In this document: one piece after another, positions 1 to 8,967 of the stretch | Position numbering within the stretch: position 1 is the stretch's first letter | Layout of the letters: every line of letters starts with the position of its first letter | Assembly: GCA_035063785.1 (NCBI GenBank) | Contig: JAPSFS010000001.1 | Coordinates: 186,001 to 250,000 of the forward strand | From: Comamonas_C sp026954015 | GTDB taxonomy: Bacteria > Pseudomonadota > Gammaproteobacteria > Burkholderiales > Burkholderiaceae_C | DNA length: 64,000 bases | Reading direction: 5' to 3' | Notes under the pieces: generated by a model | Databases searched by the model: none | What the model was told of the DNA's origin: nothing | The model's input: the letters and a program-made list of their open reading frames with translations, nothing else | Program-made: the position numbers and the translations under genes

Positions 1-1
1 C

Positions 2-550
2 CTCACGTCGTCGCTGTGCGTGGCGTTGTCGCGTCTGGACGCGGGAGGCTCCGCAGGCGTCGGGCGGGCGCTGCGCCAGGCGTTGCGCGGCATGGCGGCC
101 AACCCGTTGCCGATTTCCATCGTCCTCGGCGGTCTGGCTTCAGCCTTTCAGTGGCAGTTGCCCGGCCCTGTCGATCGCACCGTCGCGATGCTTGCCGACG
201 CCGCGTCGCCGGTGGCGCTGTTCACCATCGGTGCGATGCTCGCGCGCTCGCAGCTCGACCGGCGCGAGGCGGTGGCACTGCGTGAATACGTGCCGGCGGC
301 GCTGGCCAAACTGCTGGTGCATCCGGTGCTGGTGTGGGGTGCGGGGTCGCTCGCGATCGCGCTCGGGCTGGCCCTTGCGCCATTCACGCTCGTCGTGCTG
401 ATCCTGGTGGCTGCGCTGCCGAGCGCGAGCAACGTGGTCATGCTGGTCGAACGCTTCGGCGCGCACGCCGGGCGCGTTGCGCACATCATTCTCGCGAGCA
501 CCGCGCTCGCGTTTCTGAGTTTTTCGGCGACCGTCACGCTGCTGCTGTGA
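2..550 (+). CDS. AEC-family (auxin efflux carrier-type) transporter, C-terminal part
   Basis: The reading frame is open to the left edge, so the start lies outside the window; 182 residues are visible. The visible part is a chain of hydrophobic segments. One carries ALFTIGAMLARSQL and another LPSASNVVMLVERFG, both characteristic of the C-terminal half of AEC permeases, which carry organic acids or malonate-like anions across the inner membrane. The protein ends with a last membrane helix and the stop codon. The gene after it begins 17 bp downstream on the same strand but has an unrelated role. The substrate cannot be told from this fragment. Confidence 0.8.
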   Translation, partial: LTSSLCVALSRLDAGGSAGVGRALRQALRGMAANPLPISIVLGGLASAFQWQLPGPVDRTVAMLADAASPVALFTIGAMLARSQLDRREAVALREYVPAALAKLLVHPVLVWGAGSLAIALGLALAPFTLVVLILVAALPSASNVVMLVERFGAHAGRVAHIILASTALAFLSFSATVTLLL

Positions 551-567
551 TCGATGGAGTCCACTGT

Positions 568-2142
568 GTGAGTGCTGCGTCCGTATCCGATGTGTCGGTC
601 CGTAAGCTGCTGGCCTGGCTGGGTGGCGCAGCGCTCGTATGGGCCTGCATCACGTGGCTCGCCCAGGCCAATCTGGACGGCTACCACGACATGCTGGAAA
701 ACTATGCGTGGTCTCAGCCGCTGCGCTGGGGTACGCACAAACACCCTCCGTTCTTCGCCTGGACGACGGGTCTGTGGTTCGTGGTGTTTCCGCAGAACGA
801 TTTCAGCTACCGGCTGCTGTCCTACGCGAACGTGGTGGTCGGATTGATCGGCGTCTGGCGACTCGGCGTGCGCCTGCGGCTCGGGGCGCTCGCGCCGTGG
901 GGCGCGCTGCTGCTCCTGTGGAGCTTCCCCTATGCCAATCTCGCGGGCAAATTCAACGCCAACAGCCAGCTGCTCTCGCTCTGGCCCTGGGCCGCGACGC
1001 TGTTGCTCGCGAGTTGGCAGGAACGCGGGTGGCGCGGCGTGGGCGCGAGCGTCGGCCTGGGCCTCGTGGCCGCCGCGTGCATGCTCAGCAAATACTTCAG
1101 CGGCGTCTTCCTCGCGGGGTTTCTGCTCCCGGTGCTGCTGCATCCGCAGGGCCGGCGCTGGCTTGCCACCGCAAAGCCTTACGTCGCACTGGCGGTCTTT
1201 GGCTTCGCGTTGTGGCCGCACCTGGCGTGGGTTGCGTCGCACGACTGGGCGCCGCTGCATTACGCGATGGAGCAGGGCGGGGGCGCAACGTCGTGGCGCT
1301 ACATCGCGCGCTTCGCGCTCGCGCCGCTGTACTACTGGTTGCCTGCGTGGCTTGCACTGTGTCTGACCTGGGCCATCGCTCAGGCGCGTGCCGAGGGCGC
1401 GAACGCCGTGCGCGTTGCGGCGCGCTTGCTGGTGCGCAGTTGGGCGCCGCAGGGCGCGAGCGACGTGCTGTTCTGGCTGGCGTTCATGCCCTGGGCACTG
1501 ACACTGGCCTTCGGCGTCGCCGGTGTCGCCGAGCTCTCCACGCCATGGGCGATTCCCATCGGCTATGCGTTTGCATTGCTGTGGCTGCGCAATCTGCGCC
1601 TGGCGGCGCCGCAGGCGGAGCGGCGCACGCTGGCGCTGCTTGCGCGTGCGTGGTGGCCGGTGGTGACCGTGGTACTTGCGCTGGGTATCGCGACGGCCAC
1701 GGCCCGTGCGTTGCGCGGGGACGCCGGCTACTACCGCCCCACCGAGGATGTGGCGCGCGCGGTGGTGCAGGATTGGCAACAGCGCCATCCTGGGCGCTCG
1801 CTTGCCTGGGTCGGTGGAGACTGGGCAGGGAACGCCATGCTGGCCTTCTATGCGCAGCCGCATCTGCTCACCGTTCCCGGTCTGCCGGACGATGGGCCTG
1901 CGCGCATCCTGGGTGCCGGGGCCTGGCAGGAGGGCGATGGCGTGCTGCTGTGCCTGCAGGGGCTGGCGACCTCTGCACCGGCGCAGACCGATTGCGATCG
2001 TGAAGCACGCGCGTGGCTTGCCGCGCATGGCCTGCCGGTGCTTGCGCACCGGATGCTGGCCCAGCGCAGCGGCTGGCGGTTCCCGCGGCCGCAGGTCTGG
2101 TCGTATACCGTGTATGACGTCGATGCGCGCCGCAGGCCGTGA
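568..2142 (+). CDS. PMT/ArnT-like (GT39/GT83 type) membrane glycosyltransferase
   Basis: A 524-residue polytopic inner-membrane protein. I chose the GTG at 568 because GGAG lies about 9 bases upstream and the first membrane helix follows at about residue 13. The first periplasmic loop contains DGYHDMLENYAWSQP and then GTHKHPPFFAW. The acidic residues followed by HKHPP fit the catalytic and binding loop of PMT_2 transferases, which move sugars from polyprenyl phosphate to lipid or protein acceptors. About ten further hydrophobic segments follow, then a soluble periplasmic tail from about residue 390. The next two genes make a polyprenyl-phosphate sugar donor and flip it, so this is probably the acceptor-specific transferase of the set. 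The acceptor (lipid A, O-antigen or other glycan) is unknown. Confidence 0.8.
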   Translation: MSAASVSDVSVRKLLAWLGGAALVWACITWLAQANLDGYHDMLENYAWSQPLRWGTHKHPPFFAWTTGLWFVVFPQNDFSYRLLSYANVVVGLIGVWRLGVRLRLGALAPWGALLLLWSFPYANLAGKFNANSQLLSLWPWAATLLLASWQERGWRGVGASVGLGLVAAACMLSKYFSGVFLAGFLLPVLLHPQGRRWLATAKPYVALAVFGFALWPHLAWVASHDWAPLHYAMEQGGGATSWRYIARFALAPLYYWLPAWLALCLTWAIAQARAEGANAVRVAARLLVRSWAPQGASDVLFWLAFMPWALTLAFGVAGVAELSTPWAIPIGYAFALLWLRNLRLAAPQAERRTLALLARAWWPVVTVVLALGIATATARALRGDAGYYRPTEDVARAVVQDWQQRHPGRSLAWVGGDWAGNAMLAFYAQPHLLTVPGLPDDGPARILGAGAWQEGDGVLLCLQGLATSAPAQTDCDREARAWLAAHGLPVLAHRMLAQRSGWRFPRPQVWSYTVYDVDARRRP

Positions 2143-2154
2143 GGAGCGCCGACA

Positions 2155-3198
2155 ATGGCGGCCATGAACGAAGAGCCCGCAGCCACGCCGCGTGTGGACT
2201 GGCACGCCGAGTACGCGCCCGCGGCGCCGCTGGCTTCCTTGCCGCGCCCGCCGCTGCGCCTGTCGTGCGTGGTGCCGGCGCACAACGAAGAGGCTAATCT
2301 CGAGCGCTTCGTGCGCGCGCTGGCGCAGGCAGCAGGTGCGCTCACGCCGGACTTCGAGATCGTCGTGGTGAACGACGGCAGCCGCGATGCGACGCATACC
2401 ATTGCGTTGCGCTTGGCTGCGGAGCTGCCCCTGCGCTACATCGCGCTTTCGCGCAACTTCGGCAAGGAGGCGGCGCTCTCCGCCGGCATTGCGCATGCGC
2501 GCGGCAACGCGATCGTGCTGATCGACGCGGATTTCCAGCACCCGCTGGCCATGCTGCCCGAGATGTGCGCGCTCTGGCGCGCGGGCTACGACATGGTGTA
2601 CGGGGTCATCGCCGATCGCGTGGGCGAGAGCGGCACCAAGCGCCTGGGCACCGGGCTCTTCTACTGGCTGCTCAACACGGGCAACCGGGTGAAGGTGCCA
2701 CCCAATGCGGGAGACTTTCGCTGGCTGGACCGCCGCGTGGCCGATGCGCTCGATGCCTTGCCGGAGCACCGGCGGTTCATGAAGGGGCTCTATGCCTGGG
2801 TGGGTTTCAAGACGGCGGCGCTGCCCTTCGTGCCGCCGGAGCGCGCGGGCGGCAGCTCCAGCTTCAACCTGCGCCGCCTGGGCTCGCTGGCGCTGCTGGG
2901 CCTGACGTCGTTCACCACGTTTCCGCTGCGCGTGTGGAGCGTGATCGGCGGGGTGGTTGCGCTGTTCGCGCTGGGGTACGGCGCGTGGGTCACGCTCGAT
3001 ACGCTGTTGAACGGCGCCGATCTCGAGGGTTGGCCGACGCTGGCCGTCGGCATCATGCTGTTTTCTGGCGTGCAACTGATGTCGATCGGCATCCTGGGTG
3101 AGTACATCGGCCGCGTCTACGACGAGGTCAAGCAGCGTCCGAGCTATTTCATTGCGCGCGACGAAGACCACAGTCCCTGGCGTGATACGCCGCCATGA
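2155..3198 (+). CDS. GT2 polyprenyl-phosphate glycosyltransferase, GtrB/ArnC/DPM1-like
   Basis: A 347-residue protein with a cytoplasmic GT-A domain and two C-terminal membrane helices. Visible GT2 motifs are VVPAHNEEANLERF, VVNDGSRDAT and LIDADFQHP (the DxD-like metal and nucleotide-sugar site). A later segment around KGLYAWVGFKT resembles the end of the catalytic domain in GtrB and DPM1 proteins. Enzymes of this type transfer a sugar from a nucleotide donor to undecaprenyl phosphate on the inner face of the membrane. GAGGAG lies just before the first ATG at 2155; a second ATG at 2164 is also possible. The gene overlaps the downstream gtrA-like gene by an ATGA junction, so the two are translationally coupled. 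Confidence 0.88.
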   Translation: MAAMNEEPAATPRVDWHAEYAPAAPLASLPRPPLRLSCVVPAHNEEANLERFVRALAQAAGALTPDFEIVVVNDGSRDATHTIALRLAAELPLRYIALSRNFGKEAALSAGIAHARGNAIVLIDADFQHPLAMLPEMCALWRAGYDMVYGVIADRVGESGTKRLGTGLFYWLLNTGNRVKVPPNAGDFRWLDRRVADALDALPEHRRFMKGLYAWVGFKTAALPFVPPERAGGSSSFNLRRLGSLALLGLTSFTTFPLRVWSVIGGVVALFALGYGAWVTLDTLLNGADLEGWPTLAVGIMLFSGVQLMSIGILGEYIGRVYDEVKQRPSYFIARDEDHSPWRDTPP

Positions 3199-3605
3199 GG
3201 GCGACGTATCTGGCGGGCCTGCTCGCCCGGCTGCCGCAGCCGGTGCAGTTCATCGCGGTGGGTGGGTGCGCCGCCGTGACGCACCTGGCGGTTGTCGGGT
3301 TGCTCGTGCACTTTGCGCACATGGCGCCCCTGGTGGCCAACGTCCTGGCGTTTCTGGTTGCGTTCATCGTCAGCTACAACGGCCATGCGCTGCTGACGTT
3401 CGCCCAGGTCAGCGCCCGCGGCTGGGCCGTCGTGGCGCGTTATTTCGCGGTAGCGAGCGCGTCATTTGCCGCCAACGAACTGCTCTACGCGGTCGCGCTG
3501 GACTGGCTGCACTGGCACTACCTGTACAGCCTTGCGGGCGTGCTGCTGCTGGTGGCGGTGGGCACCTTCTTCGCGAGCAAGTGGTGGGCGTTCCGGCCGC
3601 GGTGA
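3195..3605 (+). CDS. GtrA-family polyprenyl-linked sugar flippase
   Basis: A 136-residue protein made almost wholly of four membrane helices, the length and shape of GtrA (PF04138). The first helix holds QFIAVGGCAAVTHL, typical of the family, and the protein ends in KWWAFRPR, the usual W-x-F ending. GtrA proteins are thought to flip undecaprenyl-phosphate-linked sugars to the periplasm. The start codon overlaps the stop of the GT2 gene (ATGA). Together with that gene and the membrane transferase before it, this gives the classic three-part logic of donor synthesis, flipping and transfer. Confidence 0.88.
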   Translation: MRATYLAGLLARLPQPVQFIAVGGCAAVTHLAVVGLLVHFAHMAPLVANVLAFLVAFIVSYNGHALLTFAQVSARGWAVVARYFAVASASFAANELLYAVALDWLHWHYLYSLAGVLLLVAVGTFFASKWWAFRPR

Positions 3606-3617
3606 CGGGCGGTCCGT

Positions 3618-4895
3618 TCAGCGGTAGACGAGATCGCGCGGCGCGAGCGCCAGGTCAGGCCAGTAGGTGATGACCAGCAGGCACAGCGTCACCACGCCGA
3701 CGAACGGCAGCAGTGGCCGCACGAGGCGCTCGATCGGCACCTGGGCCACTTCGCAGGCGGCGAACAGGTTCACGCCAAACGGTGGCGTGACCATGCCCAG
3801 TGCCAGATTCACCACCATGATGATGCCGAAATGCACCGGATCCACACCGAATTGCACGGCCACCGGCACGAGCAGCGGCGCGAGCACCACGATGGATGCC
3901 GAGGTCTCGATGAACATGCCGATCACGAACAGCGCGACGTTGACGCCGAGCAGAAAGGTGAACTGGCTCGTGAAGATGTGGCCCAGCCATTCGCCGAGCG
4001 CGAGCGGGATGCCGGCGCGGTTGAGCAGGAAGCCGAACACTCCGGCGTTGGCGATGATGAACATGATGATCGCCATCGACACCACCGAGCGATGGAAGGT
4101 CTGCTGCAGCACGCTCCAGGTGAGCTTGCGGTAGATGAAGATGCCCACGAACAAGGCGTAGACCACGGCCACGGCCGAGGCCTCGGTGGGCGTGAAGACG
4201 CCGCCGTAGATGCCGCCGAGCACGATGATGGGCATCAGCAGCGCCCAGCCGGCACGCCGCGTCGCAAGCCCCAGCGGCAGCCGGCCGTCGCCATCGTGCA
4301 GCCCCAGGCCGTGCCGGCGTGCGTGCCACCAGACATAGCCCATGAGCGCCAGCGCGATGAAGATGCCGGGGCCGATTCCCGCAATGAACAGCTCGCCCAC
4401 CGAGGTGTCGGTGGAGACGCCGAACAGGATCATCGGGATCGACGGAGGAATGATCACGCCCAGTTCCGCCGCCGAGGCCTGCAGTGACGCGGCGAAAGGC
4501 GCCGGGTAGCCGACCTTCACCATGGCCGGGATCAGGATCGCGCCCACGGCGAAGGTGGTGGCGACGCTGGAGCCCGCGATTGCGGCGAAGATCATGCAGG
4601 TGATGACGCAACTGCAGGCCAGCCCGCCCTGCGCGCCGCCGACCGCGCTCTTGGCGAACTCGACGAGCCGCTCGGAGATGCCGCCCGACTCCATGAGGTT
4701 GCCGGCAAGAATGAAAAACGGCACCGCCATCAGCGGGTATTTGTCGAGCGCCGCGTAGAGCTGCTGGATGATCACCAGCCAGGTGATGCCGCCGTCATAG
4801 CCGACGCCGGCGATCGTGCTCAGCCCGATGGACACCGCGACCGGCACGGTGAACACGAAGCACAGCAGCATCGAGACGACCATCAACTGTGCCAT
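3618..4895 (-). CDS. TRAP transporter large permease (DctM type)
   Basis: A 425-residue protein with about twelve hydrophobic segments, the normal DctM length. Recognisable stretches are FFILAGNLMESGGIS, AAIAGSSVATTFAVG, ELGVIIPPSIPMILFG and NLALGMVTPPFGVNLF, all hallmarks of the large TRAP subunit that forms the sodium-coupled transport channel. It is the last gene of a leftward operon behind the small permease and the binding protein, 25 bp after the small-permease stop. TRAP systems import organic acids such as C4-dicarboxylates or keto acids; the binding protein decides which one. Confidence 0.95.
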   Translation of the reverse strand: MAQLMVVSMLLCFVFTVPVAVSIGLSTIAGVGYDGGITWLVIIQQLYAALDKYPLMAVPFFILAGNLMESGGISERLVEFAKSAVGGAQGGLACSCVITCMIFAAIAGSSVATTFAVGAILIPAMVKVGYPAPFAASLQASAAELGVIIPPSIPMILFGVSTDTSVGELFIAGIGPGIFIALALMGYVWWHARRHGLGLHDGDGRLPLGLATRRAGWALLMPIIVLGGIYGGVFTPTEASAVAVVYALFVGIFIYRKLTWSVLQQTFHRSVVSMAIIMFIIANAGVFGFLLNRAGIPLALGEWLGHIFTSQFTFLLGVNVALFVIGMFIETSASIVVLAPLLVPVAVQFGVDPVHFGIIMVVNLALGMVTPPFGVNLFAACEVAQVPIERLVRPLLPFVGVVTLCLLVITYWPDLALAPRDLVYR

Positions 4896-4920
4896 GGTGA
4901 TGCGCCCTGTCGGGGGGAGG

Positions 4921-5412
4921 TCAGATGGCGTCGGCCGGTGCAGGCCGCGGCGAGCCGTCGGCCCAGTGCGCGACCACCGCGATGAGCGACAGCGCCGCGC
5001 CGACCGGAATCGCGAGGTACACCCAGGCGATCGAGACGACGAGGCTCGGCATGGTCTGAAAGCGCACGCGCCAGCCCATCTCCACGCCGAACCAGAGCAG
5101 GAACAGCAAAAAGCCCGCCACGATCAGCAGCACCAGGTGTTCGAGCAGGCGCGCCCGGCGCGGGGCGAGCAGGTTGTGCAGCATGTCCACGCTGAGCATC
5201 GCGCCCTGGCGGAACGCGAGCGCCGCGCCCAGCATGACGGCCCAGATGACGGCCGCGCGCGTCCAGGCCTCCGACCAGGCCGAGGGTGACTCAAAGACGA
5301 AGCGCGCGAGCACCTGCCAGAACGCCGTGCCCGCGGCCGACCAGAGCAGCGCCTGCGCCACCCAGGAGACGAGCTGGAACAGCCCGCGATCGGCCAGTCG
5401 CAGCGCGCGCAC
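4921..5412 (-). CDS. TRAP transporter small permease (DctQ type)
   Basis: A 163-residue protein with four predicted membrane helices, the usual size for DctQ. The segment around WSEAWTRAAVIWAVMLGAAL matches the conserved E-x-x-R region of the family, and FRQGAMLSVDML is also typical. The start is taken as GTG at 5412, which leaves a 12 bp gap to the binding-protein stop; no clear ribosome binding site is seen, so translation may be coupled to the gene before. It works as the small membrane partner of the DctM-type subunit. Confidence 0.9.
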   Translation of the reverse strand: MRALRLADRGLFQLVSWVAQALLWSAAGTAFWQVLARFVFESPSAWSEAWTRAAVIWAVMLGAALAFRQGAMLSVDMLHNLLAPRRARLLEHLVLLIVAGFLLFLLWFGVEMGWRVRFQTMPSLVVSIAWVYLAIPVGAALSLIAVVAHWADGSPRPAPADAI

Positions 5413-5424
5413 GGGGAGCGCGCC

Positions 5425-6405
5425 TTATTTCGCGTCGCGGATGGATTCGACCAGTTGCTGGCCGAACTGCTTGTAGTACTGCGGGTAGACCGGCTGCACG
5501 GCCTTGACGAACGCTGCGTGGTCGACGGTGTTGACCTGCATGCCGTTGGCCTTGACGGTTTCGACGCCGTCCTTCTCGACCTGGTCGACAAAGTCGCGCA
5601 TGCCGTGCTGCGCTGCCGCGCCCGCCTTCTGAAACGCCTGCTTGTCGGCCGCCGAGAGCTTGCCGTAGACGGCAGGGGACATCAGCACTACCGCCGGCGC
5701 ATAGACGTGCGCGGTGAGTGACAGGTATTTCTGCAACTGCCAGAGCTTGACCGAGACGATGACCGACAGCGGGTTTTCCTGGCCGTCGATCGTGCCTTGT
5801 TGCAACGCGGTGGCCACTTCGGGCCAAGCCATCGGCGTGGCCAGCACGCCGAGCTGGCGGAACGCCGCGAGGTGGACCGGGTTTTCGGTGATGCGGATCT
5901 TCAGGCCCTTGATGTCCGCGGGCTCGGCCACCGGGCGCTTGCTGTTCGTGAGGTGGCGAAAGCCCTGCTCGCCCCAGGCCAGCGCCGTCAGGCCGCGCTG
6001 CGGGAACTTGGCCAGCAGTTCCTGGCCGATCTTGCCGTCGAGCACCGCGCGTGCGTGCGCGAGATCGCGGAACAGGAACGGGATGTCGAACACGCCGGTT
6101 TCGGGCACGAAATTGGTCGTGGCGCCGGTGGAGACCAGCGCCAGGTCGATGGTGCCGAGCTGGATGCCCTCGATGACTTCACGCTCGCCGCCGAGTGCGC
6201 TGTTGGGGAACTCCTCGATCGCGAACGCGCTGGCGCTTGCACCCAGGCTCTTGATGAAGGCTGCGGCGCCGGCGCCATAGTGCGAGTTCTTCGCGAGGGC
6301 GTAGGCCATCTTGAGCTTGGTCTGCGCCACGGCGGGCAATGTGCCCGTGGCTGCAAGCATGGTGGCTGCCGTCAGGCTGACGAACTGGCGTCGGGTTCCG
6401 GTCAT
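5425..6405 (-). CDS. TRAP transporter periplasmic solute-binding protein (DctP family)
   Basis: A 326-residue protein. The start at 6405 was chosen because it gives a normal signal peptide (MTGTRRQFVSLTAATMLA, cut near VAQT) with an RQF twin-arginine-like variant, and because GGAG lies upstream; the open frame continues further 5' but without signal-like features. Family features are SHYGAGAAAFIKSLG near the N terminus, the conserved arginine region KIGQELLAKFPQRGL, GLKIRITENPVHLAAFRQLG, and DGQENPLSVI, the DctP signature segment. It captures an organic anion in the periplasm for the two permeases downstream. The ligand is not deducible by eye. Confidence 0.93.
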   Translation of the reverse strand: MTGTRRQFVSLTAATMLAATGTLPAVAQTKLKMAYALAKNSHYGAGAAAFIKSLGASASAFAIEEFPNSALGGEREVIEGIQLGTIDLALVSTGATTNFVPETGVFDIPFLFRDLAHARAVLDGKIGQELLAKFPQRGLTALAWGEQGFRHLTNSKRPVAEPADIKGLKIRITENPVHLAAFRQLGVLATPMAWPEVATALQQGTIDGQENPLSVIVSVKLWQLQKYLSLTAHVYAPAVVLMSPAVYGKLSAADKQAFQKAGAAAQHGMRDFVDQVEKDGVETVKANGMQVNTVDHAAFVKAVQPVYPQYYKQFGQQLVESIRDAK

Positions 6406-6582
6406 GGTGTATGTCTCCGAGTGTGTGAGGTAGGGGTGCCGCCCGTGCGCCCACGTCTCGTGGAGGGGGACAACGACGGCGGTCAGCGCGCATTCTAGTA
6501 GCCCGAAAAACTGCAAGACCCTGGAGAGAACGTGCCATGCGCGCGGGATGTACGGCAGGGGTCCGGCGCAGTGGATGACCGC

Positions 6583-8682
6583 TCAGATCGCCTGCGGATC
6601 CACGTCCACGAGCCAGCGCACCAGCCCCTTGTGGCGGCAGCGCTCGGCATGCAGCAAGGGCTGCCACGCCGCGAGCAGGCGTTGCAGCGCGCCGCGGCTG
6701 CTGCTTTCCAGCAGCATCTGCGCGCGCTCGACGTTGGCCACGCGCTGCACCGCCAGTGGCACGGGCGGATACAGGTGCACGTGCTCGCAGCCGGGCAGCG
6801 ACGCGGCGCGCGCTGCGTCGGCGGCCGCGCGCAGGAAAGCCTGCGCCGCCTCCTGCGTGCGGGCGTCGGCGCGCAGCAGCGCCTGGTGGGAAAACGGAGG
6901 CATGGCGGCGGCCTCGCGCTCGGCGAGCTGCTGCGCGGCGAACGCCGGGTAGTCGTGCCGGGCGAGTGCGGCGAACAGGGGGTGTCCGGGGTGCCAGGTC
7001 TGCACCCAGAGCTCGGGCACCGCCTGGTGCGCGCGCATGTAATTCCCGTCGCGCCCGGCGCGCCCTGCAGCCTGGGTCAGGAGGGCGAAGAGGCGCTCGG
7101 GCGCGCGAAAGTCGCTGGAGAAGAGCGCGCTGTCAGGCTGCACCGCGGCCACCAGCGTGATGCGGCGAAAGTCGTGTCCCTTGGCCACCATCTGTGTGCC
7201 CACGAGCACGTCGATCTCGCCCGCGTGGACCTGCGCCAGTTGTGCCTCGAGCGCGCCCCGGGCGCGCGTGGTGTCGGCGTCGATGCGCGCCACGCGCGCT
7301 GCGCGGCGCTCGGGGGTGATGATGTTGCGCAAAAGCGCGGCGAGCTGTTCCTGCAGTTGTTCGGTGCCGCGGCCCACGGGCACGATGTCCGGGTTGCCGC
7401 AGGCCGGGCAGGCACGTGGCACGCGCTGCGCCGCGCCGCAGTGGTGGCAGCGCAGCGTGCCATCGGTCTTGTGGAACACCTGCGCGGCTGAGCAGTGCAG
7501 GCAGTCGCTCTTCCAGCCGCAGGCGTGGCAGTGCAGCACGGGCGCGTAGCCACGGCGGTTGAGCAGCACCAGGCACTGCTCGCCGCGTTCGATGCGTTCG
7601 GTGATCGCGGCGAGCAGCGGCGGCGCGAACACCGTCTGACGTGGTTGCTGCGCCATGTCCACGAGGCGCAGGCGCGGCAGCTCGGCGGCACCGATGCGGC
7701 TGGGCATCGCCACGCGCAGGTAGCGGCCGACCGCCGGATCGCTCGCGTGCCAGCTCTCCAGCGATGGTGTGGCGCTGCCCAGGATCACCTTGGCGCCCGC
7801 ATCGCGTGCGCGCCAGAGCGCCAGATCACGCGCGGAGTAGCGCGCGCCTTCCTGCTGCTTGTAGCTGGCGTCGTGCTCTTCGTCGACGACGATGAGCGCC
7901 AGGCGCGGCAGGCTGGCGAAGATGGCCATGCGTGTGCCCAGCACGATGCGTGCGCTGCCCTGGTGCCCCGCGAGCCAGCTCTTCAGGCGCTGCGGCGGGG
8001 TCATGCCGCTGTGCAGGCTGACGATGGCGGCGTCGCCCCACAGTGGCGCGAAGCGCTCGCGAAAGCGCGCCTCCAGTTGCGGCGTAAGGTTGATTTCGGG
8101 CACGAGCACCAGCGCCTGCGCTTCAGGCCGATCGGCGAGTGCCGACTGCACGCTGCGCAGGTAGACCTCGGTCTTGCCGCTGCCGGTGCTGCCGAACAGC
8201 AGCGCCGGGCTGCTTTGGGCATCAATTTGGCATGCAGCGCTTGCCTGCTCTGCGCTAAGCGCTATCGGAGTGGGAGCGAACGCATCGACCGCCAGGGTGG
8301 CCGGCGGTGGCTTGCGACGCAGGCGCCGCGCGAGCTGCTCGGGCGTCAGATCGCGCAGCAGCGGGGGCAGCGCCGCCAACGCCACTTCGCCGAGGCCGCG
8401 TTGGTAGTAGCGCGCGGCGAATGCCGCGAGGCGGCGCCAGCCGGCGTCAAGCGGCTGCAGACCGGCGAGCACGCCGCGCACCGCGCGCAGCGCGGTGCCG
8501 TCGGGTACGGCGGCATCGTTCGCGTCCCAGACGATGCCAAGCACCTCGCGCGCGCCCAGCGGCACCCGTACCAGCGTTCCAGGGGGCAGCGCCGTGTCGT
8601 GCGTGTAGGTCAGCGCGCCCGCGACGCCGCTGTGCGCCGGGGTCTGCACGACGACGTGCACGAGGGTTTCATTGGTGGACAA
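6583..8682 (-). CDS. priA: Primosomal protein N', replication restart helicase
   Basis: A 699-residue superfamily 2 DNA helicase that reloads the replisome at stalled forks. The N-terminal 3'-OH-binding domain is followed by Walker A GSTGSGKTEVYL at about residue 165 and a DEEHD Walker B box. Two adjacent zinc-binding clusters follow (CHACGWKSDCLHC, then CHHCGAAQ and CPACGNPD), the eight cysteines typical of PriA. Helicase motifs V and VI (DVLVGTQMVAKGHD, QAAGRAGRDG) are intact. It lies downstream of hemE on the same strand, separated by 316 bp that hold a possible promoter and DnaA-box-like sites. A degenerate copy of the dispersed hairpin repeat may lie in the linker just before the Walker A motif. 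Confidence 0.97.
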   Translation of the reverse strand: MSTNETLVHVVVQTPAHSGVAGALTYTHDTALPPGTLVRVPLGAREVLGIVWDANDAAVPDGTALRAVRGVLAGLQPLDAGWRRLAAFAARYYQRGLGEVALAALPPLLRDLTPEQLARRLRRKPPPATLAVDAFAPTPIALSAEQASAACQIDAQSSPALLFGSTGSGKTEVYLRSVQSALADRPEAQALVLVPEINLTPQLEARFRERFAPLWGDAAIVSLHSGMTPPQRLKSWLAGHQGSARIVLGTRMAIFASLPRLALIVVDEEHDASYKQQEGARYSARDLALWRARDAGAKVILGSATPSLESWHASDPAVGRYLRVAMPSRIGAAELPRLRLVDMAQQPRQTVFAPPLLAAITERIERGEQCLVLLNRRGYAPVLHCHACGWKSDCLHCSAAQVFHKTDGTLRCHHCGAAQRVPRACPACGNPDIVPVGRGTEQLQEQLAALLRNIITPERRAARVARIDADTTRARGALEAQLAQVHAGEIDVLVGTQMVAKGHDFRRITLVAAVQPDSALFSSDFRAPERLFALLTQAAGRAGRDGNYMRAHQAVPELWVQTWHPGHPLFAALARHDYPAFAAQQLAEREAAAMPPFSHQALLRADARTQEAAQAFLRAAADAARAASLPGCEHVHLYPPVPLAVQRVANVERAQMLLESSSRGALQRLLAAWQPLLHAERCRHKGLVRWLVDVDPQAI
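8221..8268. repeat. Possible degenerate copy of the dispersed hairpin repeat inside priA
   Basis: AGCGCTT at 8236-8242 and AAGCGCT at 8257-8263 form inverted arms like those of the six clearer repeat copies in this window. The flanks only partly match, and the encoded stretch also resembles the usual Q-motif region before Walker A. It may therefore be chance. Kept as a weak candidate. Confidence 0.25.
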
Positions 8683-8771
8683 GAAATTGCCGCCGCTTGT
8701 TCAGAGTGTGGATCGGGAATACCGCCTTAAGTGCTTGCCCCGTGACGCTTTTTCGAGCTGTCCACGCCGGC

Positions 8772-8780
8772 TGTGGATAA
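8772..8780 (-). promoter_or_regulatory. DnaA box (perfect consensus)
   Basis: TGTGGATAA on the plus strand is the exact reverse complement of the TTATCCACA consensus. It lies 90 bp upstream of the priA start. A partly matching TGTGGATCG lies nearby at about 8707. Confidence 0.45.
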
Positions 8781-8917
8781 CTTTGTGGGTATCTTGGGCC
8801 CAAAGAAGCGCGAACCGCGTGTTTGCTCGCTTCGCACGGATTGCACACAAAATGGGCAATGCGAAAAATCCTTTTGAAATCAACGGACTTGCACGGCGTG
8901 GCGCGGCCGTCCCGGTG

Positions 8918-8939
8918 GCGTTCGCCGCGCGGCGAACGC
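8918..8939. repeat. 22 bp perfect palindrome between hemE and priA
   Basis: GCGTTCGCCGC followed by its exact reverse complement GCGGCGAACGC. It lies 60 bp past the hemE stop. No T-run follows on the minus strand, so it is not a standard intrinsic terminator; it may be a protein site or a weak hairpin. Confidence 0.5.
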
Positions 8940-8958
8940 GCCGAGCGCTATGGATTTT

Positions 8959-8967
8959 TGTGCATAA
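8959..8967 (-). promoter_or_regulatory. DnaA box (TTATGCACA variant)
   Basis: TGTGCATAA on the plus strand is TTATGCACA on the minus strand, fitting the relaxed consensus TTWTNCACA. It overlaps the candidate -10 hexamer of the promoter at 8961-8989. Confidence 0.35.

Noticed and set aside
148..3171. A 1007-codon open frame on the minus strand opposite the glycosyltransferase genes
   Set aside because: Composition is Arg/His/Gln/Ala-rich without domains, as expected for the antisense of high-GC genes. The plus-strand genes there have clear motifs and starts.
3602..3618. Terminator between gtrA-like gene and the TRAP operon
   Set aside because: The 12 bp gap has no stem-loop or T-run.
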